Origin: CAMDTE01 sp964504345
GTDB taxonomy: Bacteria > Bacteroidota > Bacteroidia > Flavobacteriales > Schleiferiaceae
Reading direction: 5' to 3'
Assembly (NCBI GenBank): GCA_964504345.1
Contig: CAZDDX010000001.1
Coordinates: 124,001-188,000 of the forward strand
Length of the DNA stretch: 64,000 bases
How positions within the stretch are numbered: the stretch's first letter is position 1; every line of letters starts with the position of its first letter. Under the pieces are notes generated by a model. That model had not been told where the DNA came from. It ran no database searches and saw nothing but the letters and a program-made list of their open reading frames with translations. The position numbers and the translations under genes are program-made. This document shows, in pieces, positions 1 to 6,891 of this stretch.

Positions 1-385
1 CTTCCATGCGTTTGATGAAATCCACAAAAAGACCCGGATTGGGCTTTTCTTCCTTTTGGTTTTTCGCCCAAAAACCGTTCGTGAGGTAATCGTTTTCAAC
101 CGAAGAATGCGATTGAATGGCATCGTATCCACAGTGGTGGTTGGTCAAAATCAACCCTTGGTGGGACACCACCTCCCCGGTACAAAACCCACCGAAGTGA
201 ACCACACCATCTTTAAGACTGGCTTGGTTGGCATCGTACAGGTCGCGAGCGGTGAGGCGTAATCCACTTTTTTTCAATTCAGCTTCGCGCGCTTGCAGCA
301 AAAACGGCAGCCACATTCCCTCTCCGGCCCACGTCGGCACAACAGACCCCAGTAAGGCCAAAGCGCCCAAGAATAATTTCTTCAT
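1..385 (-). CDS. S46 family dipeptidyl-peptidase (DPP7/DPP11-like), N-terminal part only
   Basis: The gene runs off the left edge, so only about the first 128 residues are present. They begin with a signal peptide (MKKLFLGALALLGSVVPTWA) followed by GEGMW and, further on, the motif NHHCGYDAIQ. Those two motifs are characteristic of peptidase family S46, and the His of the second is the catalytic His. S46 enzymes are periplasmic or cell-surface dipeptidyl-peptidases that cut dipeptides from oligopeptide N-termini and are typical of peptide-using Bacteroidota. The DPP7 versus DPP11 specificity residue lies outside the window. The start codon is 4 nt from a TACCTTTG element, and the gene is divergent from the TlpA-like gene. 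Confidence 0.9.
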   Translation of the reverse strand, partial: MKKLFLGALALLGSVVPTWAGEGMWLPFLLQAREAELKKSGLRLTARDLYDANQASLKDGVVHFGGFCTGEVVSHQGLILTNHHCGYDAIQSHSSVENDYLTNGFWAKNQKEEKPNPGLFVDFIKRME

Positions 386-389
386 GTAT

Positions 390-397
390 CAAAGGTA
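390..397 (-). promoter_or_regulatory. TAnnTTTG -7 element of the S46 peptidase gene
   Basis: TACCTTTG on the minus strand, 4 nt before the ATG. It matches the Bacteroidota -7 consensus TAnnTTTG. No clear -33 TTG is seen. The short distance predicts a leaderless or near-leaderless mRNA. Confidence 0.55.
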
Positions 398-404
398 AGG
401 ACGG

Positions 405-412
405 TATCTTTG
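405..412 (+). promoter_or_regulatory. TAnnTTTG -7 element of the TlpA-like gene
   Basis: TATCTTTG, 4 nt before the ATG at 417. It is back to back with the minus-strand element at 390-397, so the two divergent genes would have start sites only about 30 bp apart. No convincing -33 TTG is visible. Confidence 0.55.
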
Positions 413-416
413 TTTC

Positions 417-1520
417 ATGAAACGCTTTCTACTCCCTCTTGCGGCGGTCGGTGCCCTGTTCCTGACCAGCTGCCAATCCCAAATGGAAGTTTCGGTGGAA
501 TTAACCAACTGGAATCCAACCGATACCGGAAAAGTTTGGGCTCGATTTGTTCAAGTGACGGACGACAACGTCAAAGCTCTAGACAGCGCTTTGGTGGAAG
601 ACGGCAGGGTTACGTTGCAAGCTGAATTGGACGCACCTCAAATCTTCTTTGTCCAAATTGACGGCATCCAACCTCCAGTGATGTTGTTTGGGTGGAAGGA
701 ATCTGTGGAAATTACGGGCGATGCAGCGATCCTGCCTTTCGCTCCGGAATTTTCCGGGTCAGACTTTGCCGATTCTCTGTATGCATTCACCAAAAGCCAA
801 ACTGATTTTCAAGCGCAAGCTCGTCAGATGGAAGGCGAATACGGACGTGCCATGCAAACAGGCGACATGACTACTGCTGAGGCATTGACGCAGCGCTTCA
901 ACGGCATGTACGAGAAGAACGAAAAGGACATGATTCGCTTTGCGGAAAACAACGGTGCGTTGGGTGCTTTTGTGGCCAATCGCTACCTGTACCAGGCAGA
1001 CTTGGAGTCTTTGAAAAAAGTATTGACAAGCGTAGACAGAGACCACAGCAAGGCAACTGAGGTGGTGAAGTTGACGGAGCGAGTAGCTAAATTGGAAGCC
1101 GTTTCCGTTGGAAACAAAATACCAGAATTGACGCAAGCAACTCCAGAGGGCACCCCATTGGCGCTTTCCACCGTTGCCGGAAAGGTAATCTTGGTTGATT
1201 TCTGGGCCTCTTGGTGCCGTCCTTGCCGAGCGCAGAACCCGGACTTGGTGGCGCTGTACAATGAGTTCCACGCCAAAGGCTTTGAAATAGTGGGCGTAAG
1301 TTTTGACGATAATAAGGAAGCTTGGGTAGAGGCCATCGCAAAAGATGGTTTGGCATGGCCTCAAATGAGCGACCTGAAAGGTTGGAACAATGCGGCTGCA
1401 GAATTATTCAGCATCCGGGCCATTCCCCAGAACGTGGTTACTGATTCCAAGGGGAAAATCGTTTTGCGCAATGCCTCCATTGAGGATTTGCGTGCTTATT
1501 TGGCAAAAAACCTGAAGTAA
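417..1520 (+). CDS. TlpA-like thioredoxin-fold lipoprotein with N-terminal DUF4369-like domain
   Basis: 367 aa. The N-terminus MKRFLLPLAAVGALFLTSC is a lipoprotein signal with a lipobox ending at Cys19, so the protein is anchored in a membrane facing the periplasm. Residues about 25-130 resemble the DUF4369 domain common at the front of Bacteroidota TlpA-like proteins. A helical linker follows, then a thioredoxin/AhpC-TSA fold from about residue 240 with the redox motif WCRPC (Cys267 and Cys270) inside FWASWCRPC. A cis-Pro is present in the stretch RAIPQN. Likely role: periplasmic thiol-disulfide exchange or reduction. The physiological partner cannot be read from the sequence. It stands alone, convergent with the VWA-like gene. 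Confidence 0.88.
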   Translation: MKRFLLPLAAVGALFLTSCQSQMEVSVELTNWNPTDTGKVWARFVQVTDDNVKALDSALVEDGRVTLQAELDAPQIFFVQIDGIQPPVMLFGWKESVEITGDAAILPFAPEFSGSDFADSLYAFTKSQTDFQAQARQMEGEYGRAMQTGDMTTAEALTQRFNGMYEKNEKDMIRFAENNGALGAFVANRYLYQADLESLKKVLTSVDRDHSKATEVVKLTERVAKLEAVSVGNKIPELTQATPEGTPLALSTVAGKVILVDFWASWCRPCRAQNPDLVALYNEFHAKGFEIVGVSFDDNKEAWVEAIAKDGLAWPQMSDLKGWNNAAAELFSIRAIPQNVVTDSKGKIVLRNASIEDLRAYLAKNLK

Positions 1521-1539
1521 AATTCCGTCTGTGCAGGGT

Positions 1540-3285
1540 CTACGCCCTCCCGAAATACCTTTTTCGAAGAATGGCTTCCAGTCCCAAGGACAAACCAAAG
1601 ATTAGGTATGCCCACCAGAAATCCCGCCATTGGCGGGATTTTTTTTGTTCCAACAATACCGGCTGAAAACGAGAATCGCTTTTCAATGCGGCAGCTAATG
1701 ACTCCGTTTCGTCCAACCAGCACCACGCCCCACCCAGCCGAGTTGTGTTGTTGCGCACCTGCGAAAAATCAGCAGGACGTTCGTTTTCCAACACCGGCGC
1801 GAGGACCTCAAACTGGCCTTGGGTCGTCCTTTTCTCTCCGCCAAAAGTCCCGGCAGCTCGGTAGGAATACAACCCTGGGCGAAGCGCATTGATCTGAGCC
1901 TTAAGCACCTCCCCATCCGGAAGAAAGGTATACTTCTGATTGGCTTTATCTTCTATTTCAAGTGCAATTTGAGGATAAGGTCCACCACGTGCGGGGGTCC
2001 AACCGGTCCAAACGGCTTCCAAGTCCAATTTAGTCCCCGACCACACTGGTTCCGGGAAACGAATGCGCAAGGACTGATTCCCGTCTACGGTCCAAAGTCG
2101 GTCCAACCAAGCCGACGGCATCCGCGACTGAATGCTATCTACCTGACGTGCTGCAGCAGCAAAGCCGACGTACCCAATCTCCCAACGCAACGTACCCCCC
2201 GCGCCGGAAATAGATCTTGGTTTTGGCACCTGCATCCAACCTTGGGACGAAGGAATTCCGTACGATTCACCCGGCCACACGGGCGGTGCATCTGCCGGCA
2301 TCAGACCACTGCCCAACGCCGGCAGGGTTAAAATATTCCCTCTAAATTGTTCCTCGCCAGCCACCGGTTTCCCGCCGGACAACAGCCAAATGGAGGCATC
2401 AAAATCACTCGCTTCAGGCGGTCCAAAACGATAATACACCTCAACCGTTCTTTGGGCACACAATTGATGCACGAAATAAGCGGCGTCCGGGTGCAGTTGG
2501 CCACCAAAAACAACCAATTTTGGCTTCTCTTTGCGCACCTGTACGCTTTTACCTAGACCGCCTTTAGAGGACTTAAGTTGCCGAATACCAACTGATTTAG
2601 GCGTCCAATTAAAGTTAAAAACTTGTTCCTTCTTGCCCGATTCAGGTTGCAACATCCCCTTTTCGATCACCTCTTCGCCCCATTGAAGGGCAAAAGGCGT
2701 TGGAGCATTGGTCAATCCCCGATGCACCCATACGGCCGTACCGGTGTAGGTCTGGCCCACCAGTACTTCTGAGGGGAATTGAATTTCAACCAACTCCCAA
2801 CCCGATCGAAGGATGGAGTCTTTGGGAAGGGCTGCAAAAAACACGGGATTTCCCAAGGAACTCAGGGCGTCGGACCACGAAATCCCCTGGGTTAAAATGC
2901 CATCGGTCTCGGACCATACAGCAGCAATTCGCTTCCCTCTTGTTCTCGAAGGTGCGCGCTGAACCAGCGAGTCCAATTGAGTATTGTTTTGCGTGCCAAA
3001 GGGGACGACTAACGTGTCGAAGACCTCAGTCAACGATTTTGGGACGGGTTGTTGAAAGGACTGGAACGATCCACTGACGTCCTTTGCAACCAATAGCAAA
3101 GGCTTTTCAGAATGCGTTTCTGTCCTCGTGCACGAAGGATTAACGGCCAACAAAAGAAGGCCAAACATCCACGCGAAGCGCAATAAGTACAGTGCGTAAG
3201 CGGAATGATTTTTTGGACCGCCCCGGTAGGTAAAAAAGGTTCCACCTGCAGCAATCAGGACTGCCGCCGCCAGAAGTATTCCCAT
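1540..3285 (-). CDS. VWA-like/BatA-related membrane protein of unknown function
   Basis: 581 aa. Two transmembrane helices near the N-terminus (about residues 2-20 and 31-50) and one at the C-terminus (in WWAYLIFGLSLGLEAIL) frame a large domain that is probably periplasmic. After helix 2 comes LLLVAKDVSGSF, in which D69-V-S71-G-S73 matches the DxSxS metal-site motif of von Willebrand A domains, and later ETDGILTQG resembles the TDG-type loop of VWA proteins. The middle part looks like beta-sandwich repeats. Similar architecture occurs in Bacteroidota BatA-like and VWA membrane proteins, including the protein at 25582-27381. Its ATG overlaps the fabG stop codon (TGATG), so it is translationally coupled to fabG. 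The function is unknown. Confidence 0.7.
   Translation of the reverse strand: MGILLAAAVLIAAGGTFFTYRGGPKNHSAYALYLLRFAWMFGLLLLAVNPSCTRTETHSEKPLLLVAKDVSGSFQSFQQPVPKSLTEVFDTLVVPFGTQNNTQLDSLVQRAPSRTRGKRIAAVWSETDGILTQGISWSDALSSLGNPVFFAALPKDSILRSGWELVEIQFPSEVLVGQTYTGTAVWVHRGLTNAPTPFALQWGEEVIEKGMLQPESGKKEQVFNFNWTPKSVGIRQLKSSKGGLGKSVQVRKEKPKLVVFGGQLHPDAAYFVHQLCAQRTVEVYYRFGPPEASDFDASIWLLSGGKPVAGEEQFRGNILTLPALGSGLMPADAPPVWPGESYGIPSSQGWMQVPKPRSISGAGGTLRWEIGYVGFAAAARQVDSIQSRMPSAWLDRLWTVDGNQSLRIRFPEPVWSGTKLDLEAVWTGWTPARGGPYPQIALEIEDKANQKYTFLPDGEVLKAQINALRPGLYSYRAAGTFGGEKRTTQGQFEVLAPVLENERPADFSQVRNNTTRLGGAWCWLDETESLAAALKSDSRFQPVLLEQKKSRQWRDFWWAYLIFGLSLGLEAILRKRYFGRA
1619..1646 (+). terminator. Rho-independent terminator for the TlpA-like gene, inside the opposing gene
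   Basis: A 10-bp perfect stem (AAATCCCGCC / GGCGGGATTT) with a 3-nt loop runs into eight consecutive T. It lies about 100 bp beyond the TlpA-like stop codon and within the C-terminal coding part of the convergent VWA-like gene. The T tract is on the plus strand; the minus-strand reading has only a short T run. Confidence 0.85.
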
Positions 3286-4031
3286 CAGGTCAATAAGCCG
3301 CCGTCGACGTTCAGTACCTGCCCCGTGATGTAGCTGCTCAGATCACTGGCTAAAAACACACACGCATTGGCCACGTCTTCGGGTTGTCCGCCGCGCTTCA
3401 ATGGAATGCCTTCGCGCCAGCCCTGTACGGTTTTCTCGTCCAAAACGGCGGTCATTTCCGTCTCAATAAATCCGGGGGCAATGGCGTTGCTCCGGATGTT
3501 GCGAGAACCCAATTCCAATGCGATGGATTTGGTGAACCCAATGATGCCGGCCTTGGAGGCTGCGTAATTGGATTGCCCCGCATTTCCTTTCACGCCCACC
3601 ACAGAAGCCATGTTGATGATGCTTCCGCTGCGTTGCTTGAGCATCACGCGCTGCACACTCTTGGTCAAATTGAATACCGAATTCAAATTGACTTGGATGA
3701 CCCGATTGAAATCGTCTTCAGACATCCGCATCAGTAAATTGTCTTTGGTAATGCCCGCGTTGTTGACTACCGCATCGATGCGCCCGAATGCTTCTACAAC
3801 GTCGGTTATAAGCTGTTCTGCTTGATCCGCTTTGGATGCGTCCGAACGAAAACCTTTGGCACGAACACCAAAAGCAGAAAGTTCGGCTTCCAAGGCAAGG
3901 CCTTGTTCCACAGACGACAAATAAGTAAAGGCCACATCAGCACCGTGCTTGGCAAATTCCAATGCGATACCGCGTCCAATTCCTTTGGCGGCGCCGGTGA
4001 TCAGGGCCACTTTTCCTTCCAATAGCTTCAT
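3285..4031 (-). CDS. fabG: 3-oxoacyl-[acyl-carrier-protein] reductase
   Basis: 248 aa, the usual length. It performs the NADPH-dependent reduction of 3-oxoacyl-ACP in each round of type II fatty-acid elongation in the cytoplasm. Visible short-chain dehydrogenase features: the cofactor-binding TGAAKGIGRGIA near residue 12, NNAG, the catalytic Ser in INMASVVG and YAASK with catalytic Tyr and Lys. The C-terminal ITGQVLNVDGG is typical of FabG. The start at MKLLEGKVAL is chosen because the cofactor motif must lie close to the N-terminus; an upstream in-frame extension of 16 residues looks non-coding. It is followed by the VWA-like gene with a one-base overlap. Confidence 0.95.
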   Translation of the reverse strand: MKLLEGKVALITGAAKGIGRGIALEFAKHGADVAFTYLSSVEQGLALEAELSAFGVRAKGFRSDASKADQAEQLITDVVEAFGRIDAVVNNAGITKDNLLMRMSEDDFNRVIQVNLNSVFNLTKSVQRVMLKQRSGSIINMASVVGVKGNAGQSNYAASKAGIIGFTKSIALELGSRNIRSNAIAPGFIETEMTAVLDEKTVQGWREGIPLKRGGQPEDVANACVFLASDLSSYITGQVLNVDGGLLT

Positions 4032-4044
4032 GTTCAAACCCGTA

Positions 4045-4692
4045 TTAACTTCTTTTTTTTGAGCCCCACAAAGATACAAAATCGATTTTGGAAGCGCGGA
4101 GCGCTAAGGCTGCCAAAGCAGCACCCAAGCACCACCCCCCTACCACGTCGATCCACCAATGCATGTGCAAAGCCATTCTGCTAAACCCAACCAGAAGAGC
4201 CCAGAAAAACACCAGCGCGGAGACCGTGGGGCGCGGATGGGTCCAGGCCCAGTAAAAAGCCAATGCCGCAGCCGCCGTGGTGTGGCCGGAAGGAAACGAG
4301 AACCAATAGGCTGGTTCTACCCCCGGTATGGGCAATAGTGTCCCTTTGTACAACTCCAACGGTCTGGGAAAGGACGAAAACCACGTATGTTTGATCAAAC
4401 CAGGAAGCAAGGAGCCTGCCGCAACAGCTACCCCCCAGCCAATCCACCAGCGCAGGGTACGACGTTCCAGCAAAGCCCATAGGGTTCCAATCCCAACCGC
4501 CCAGCCTTCCGCGGAAGACGAAGTAATTTTCCAAAAACCATCCGGAAGATGCCGAAGCAGGGGGTTGAAAAAATCAAAATACTGCGTACGTCCGCCCAAG
4601 AACAAGGAGGCTAATCCTGCCAGCGCTCCAAGTACGGCCAATACCGTTAGGCGCCGATGGTGTGGAGCAAGTTGTGAATCTGGCTGTTCCAA
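4045..4692 (-). CDS. PAP2-family membrane phosphatase
   Basis: Up to 215 aa with about five to six transmembrane helices. All three PAP2 motifs are present: KHTWFSSFPRP (Kx6RP), FPSGHTT (PSGH) and SRMALHMHWWID (SRx5Hx3D). Family members dephosphorylate phosphatidic acid, undecaprenyl diphosphate or related lipid phosphates on the outer face of the inner membrane; the substrate cannot be told from sequence. The start is uncertain. No ATG exists before the first helix; the longest reading uses a TTG at 4692 and overlaps the START-like gene by 46 nt, while another TTG at 4641 lies just after that gene's stop and still keeps the first helix. Confidence 0.88.
   Translation of the reverse strand: MEQPDSQLAPHHRRLTVLAVLGALAGLASLFLGGRTQYFDFFNPLLRHLPDGFWKITSSSAEGWAVGIGTLWALLERRTLRWWIGWGVAVAAGSLLPGLIKHTWFSSFPRPLELYKGTLLPIPGVEPAYWFSFPSGHTTAAAALAFYWAWTHPRPTVSALVFFWALLVGFSRMALHMHWWIDVVGGWCLGAALAALALRASKIDFVSLWGSKKRS
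4069..4076 (-). promoter_or_regulatory. Possible TAnnTTTG -7 element of fabG
   Basis: TATCTTTG on the minus strand, 37 nt upstream of the fabG ATG, in an AT-rich stretch between fabG and the PAP2 gene end. No -33 TTG at the right distance was seen. Confidence 0.4.
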
Positions 4693-5033
4693 AGTAAGCG
4701 CATTTCGTTTTCATCGTTTTCGTCGACGTAATCCGTTACCACCAATGTGGCATCCAACGTAATGTCGTCCACTACAATTCGGAACTCAAACGAAAATTTA
4801 TTGGGACTTGTATCCTCATCCCATTTGTATTGAACAAAAGTATCCTGACGTTTGCGCACCAAATGGGCCACCTCCTCGGTGTCTCCCCATTTGAAAACAT
4901 ACCGATCGCCACGGGACTCCACATCGTCGCAAAACCATTCGGCCAAACCGGATGGGTTGGACAGAAAATTGTACAACATGGGGGGCGACGAGCGCACCGG
5001 ATACTCCAATTCTATTTTGACTTTGTCGGCCAT
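4647..5033 (-). CDS. START-like (AHSA1/polyketide-cyclase fold) protein
   Basis: 128 aa from MADKVKIELEYPV. The segment SSPPMLYNFLSNPSGLAEWFCDDV and later FKWGDTEE are typical of a small soluble START-like family conserved across Bacteroidota and resembling the activator-of-Hsp90 ATPase fold. These proteins form a hydrophobic ligand cavity; no ligand or pathway has been assigned that I can name. The ATG at 5033 fits the beginning of the first beta strand. The 3' end overlaps the possible start of the PAP2 gene, and the GT-C gene ends 11 bp upstream on the same strand, so the three are probably co-transcribed. Confidence 0.8.
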   Translation of the reverse strand: MADKVKIELEYPVRSSPPMLYNFLSNPSGLAEWFCDDVESRGDRYVFKWGDTEEVAHLVRKRQDTFVQYKWDEDTSPNKFSFEFRIVVDDITLDATLVVTDYVDENDENEMRLLWNSQIHNLLHTIGA

Positions 5034-5043
5034 TGACTGCAAT

Positions 5044-6453
5044 TTAATGCACAATTCTATACTTTGGTGCCGTCGTGCAAAAAAGTGCAAATTCGCCATT
5101 GGACCACACTAAATCTGCCTCAATTGGCACGTCAGCTGCGGGCCAGTGCGTGGAAGTTACCCACCAATGATGGCTGCTCCATTGTTTTGCAAGCGTATCG
5201 CTGGACGAGGTAAATGCGCTCCATCGGTTCGTTAGGTGGGCCAGTGCCCTCGGCCGCGTGCCGTGCAAAGTGTCCTGGGGCGGCACCCTACGTTTGATTT
5301 CCGTCACCAGTTCGCGAGCCGATGCGGTGTTTGGGCCGGGCACGAATTCATTGGGCGTCCGGCATTCACCGGCAACCTTGACCCATGCAGGGATGTAAGT
5401 AAACAACACCAACAGGGCCAAGCCAAGCGAAAACTTTACAGGAAGAATGCGTGGAAATAGCCAAGGTACGAGCGGAAGCAGGTACCGAAAACCTTGGGAT
5501 TGAACGGGGAACAGAATAACTGCACCGGCGTACACCCCCGCAAAGAAAATTGGGATGGCGGCGGTTTCGGGAGCGGATTCCTTTCGCTTTTGGGTCAATA
5601 ATGCGTAGGTCCATGCGGCCACAACCGTTAAGACGGCCAATGTACCAATCCACAAGCCCCAACCGGGGAACCAGGAATGTACCGGACTCCAGGCATACCT
5701 CCACGATCCAAAGTAGTGAACAAGTCGGTCCAATACGCCAGAAATCAACCAGGGTGGGCCGTATACGGCCATAAAGTGACCGGATGCGTGTGGCAAGATG
5801 GAAAGAAGAAAATCGGCCATCCCCCCGCCCACCAACACAGCGCCTATGGGTTGGGATATGCGTTTATTCCGCACCCATTGACCCAGGCCAACGGCCCCTG
5901 CAGCCAAGACCAGTGCCCAACCCAATGGACGAAAGGCAATGGAAGCTGCGGTCAAAAGGCCAATAAGCAGCAAGTTTACCTTGGATGGTTTTGGACGCAG
6001 AAACAAGAAAATCAATGCCGTAGAGCACAATGCAAAGGGTAAATCAGACAACCACTCCCATTTGAACCGAAGCATCCAGGGCGAGACCGCCCATACCAGG
6101 GCCCAAGCCAATGCCGTACTTTTTTTTTTTTTTGTTTTTAGCCGATAAACTTCAAAGAGCACCATCGAAAACCCTGCCCACAGGCAGGTCAAAACCACCC
6201 CGGGAGGTAGTTTTGTAGTCAATGCCAATAGCATCGGCCAGCCCCACGGATAGTAGGGCGGCGCGTACAGCGCCGTGGCGTGTTGATAAACGAAAAGGTG
6301 AACAGGGGTCTTAAAGTCACTATTTATAAGCCATTTGGCTTGATCCAAGTACTGTGCCCAGTCGTCGCCCCAGTCCAGTTGATTGCGGTACGTTGCGCTT
6401 CCAAAGACTACCAGCAGTGCAAGTAATGCAAAACGAGCGTGCTGAAGTTTCAT
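5044..6453 (-). CDS. GT-C-type polytopic membrane protein (glycosyltransferase family 39-like)
   Basis: 469 aa with about ten hydrophobic helices. The first periplasmic loop carries DWGDDWAQYLDQAKWL, matching the acidic D-D/E motif that GT-C enzymes keep in this loop, followed by HATALYAPPYYPWGWPMLL. GT-C enzymes transfer sugars from polyprenyl-phosphate carriers outside the inner membrane. The acceptor is unknown. The ATG at 6453 is preferred over a TTG one codon upstream. Remarkable: the coding strand contains a run of 14 A (complement of 6120-6133), encoding KKKK in the cytoplasmic loop LKTKKKKSTA. The reading frame is intact as given. A second, related membrane protein lies at 6892-8214. 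Confidence 0.72.
   Translation of the reverse strand: MKLQHARFALLALLVVFGSATYRNQLDWGDDWAQYLDQAKWLINSDFKTPVHLFVYQHATALYAPPYYPWGWPMLLALTTKLPPGVVLTCLWAGFSMVLFEVYRLKTKKKKSTALAWALVWAVSPWMLRFKWEWLSDLPFALCSTALIFLFLRPKPSKVNLLLIGLLTAASIAFRPLGWALVLAAGAVGLGQWVRNKRISQPIGAVLVGGGMADFLLSILPHASGHFMAVYGPPWLISGVLDRLVHYFGSWRYAWSPVHSWFPGWGLWIGTLAVLTVVAAWTYALLTQKRKESAPETAAIPIFFAGVYAGAVILFPVQSQGFRYLLPLVPWLFPRILPVKFSLGLALLVLFTYIPAWVKVAGECRTPNEFVPGPNTASARELVTEIKRRVPPQDTLHGTRPRALAHLTNRWSAFTSSSDTLAKQWSSHHWWVTSTHWPAADVPIEADLVWSNGEFALFCTTAPKYRIVH
6120..6133 (-). repeat. Homopolymer tract, 14 A on the coding strand
   Basis: Fourteen T on the plus strand (A14 in the sense of the GT-C gene) lie inside an open reading frame in an otherwise GC-balanced gene. 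Tracts of this length are prone to polymerase slippage and to sequencing error. Confidence 0.9.
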
Positions 6454-6461
6454 CAATTCAG

Positions 6462-6492
6462 TTGTGGGTGTCCGTGAAGGTATGTATTTTTG
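6462..6492 (+). promoter_or_regulatory. Promoter of the tRNA gene
   Basis: TTG at 6462-6464, then 20 nt, then TATTTTTG at 6485-6492. This matches the Bacteroidota -33/-7 consensus (TTG, about 19 nt, TAnnTTTG). The mature tRNA begins 12 nt further at 6504, a normal distance for a tRNA with a short 5' leader. Confidence 0.8.
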
Positions 6493-6503
6493 CGCCCTGA
6501 TTC

Positions 6504-6577
6504 GGCGAGGTAGCTCAGATGGTTAGAGCGCAGGATTCATAACCCTGAGGTCGGGGGTTCGATTCCCCCCCTCGCTA
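6504..6577 (+). tRNA. tRNA with anticodon CAT (elongator tRNA-Met likely)
   Basis: 74 nt folding into a cloverleaf: acceptor GGCGAGG/CCTCGCT (with a G1-U72 wobble), D-arm GCTC AGATGGTTA GAGC, anticodon stem CAGGA/CCCTG with loop TTCATAA, T-arm GGGGG TTCGATT CCCCC, discriminator A. The anticodon is CAT. It lacks the unpaired C1-A72 and the full GGG/CCC anticodon stem of an initiator, so elongator Met is favoured; a tRNA-Ile2 with lysidine-modified CAT is possible. CCA is not encoded. A promoter precedes it and a terminator follows directly. Confidence 0.93.
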
Positions 6578-6590
6578 CTCAAAACACCAA

Positions 6591-6614
6591 CCCAGGCCCG
6601 CGGCCTGGGTTTTT
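6591..6614 (+). terminator. Rho-independent terminator after the tRNA
   Basis: Stem CCCAGGCC / GGCCTGGG with loop CGC, followed by five T. It begins 14 nt after the tRNA 3' end and closes the tRNA transcript. Confidence 0.88.
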
Positions 6615-6637
6615 ACTTTTGCCGCCACGCCAATTTT

Positions 6638-6790
6638 CTACTTCTTAGACCCTCTCGAGATGGGCTTCTTGTGCTTCAGCGCCTTGTTCATCTTGAGTTT
6701 TTGACCGCCTCCGATGTTGTGGGTTTTCTTGTTTTTATCTTTTTTCTCGTGAAAGGCACCACCGGGCTTTTCATTCTTTGAAGTGGTCAT
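6638..6790 (-). CDS. Small, very basic 50-aa protein of unknown function
   Basis: ATG at 6788-6790 to TAG, 50 codons. The product begins MTTSKNEKPGGAFHEKKD and ends in KPISRGSKK; roughly one third of residues are Lys, Arg or His, with almost no hydrophobic residues, so it is soluble, probably disordered and may bind nucleic acid. Codon use looks coding (AAG and GGT rich). It lies between the tRNA terminator and the second GT-C gene. A TATTTTTTG stretch about 25 nt upstream could be an imperfect -7 element. I do not recognise the family; it could resemble small stress or DNA-binding proteins only in composition. Confidence 0.6.
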   Translation of the reverse strand: MTTSKNEKPGGAFHEKKDKNKKTHNIGGGQKLKMNKALKHKKPISRGSKK

Positions 6791-6891
6791 ATACAGCTTT
6801 TTGGTTCAAAAAATATCGGTGCTTCTTGATTTTTAAGGATTTATTGGGTAGAAAGAAATACCCAGTCTGCCAAAGATTGTACCGAAATTAT

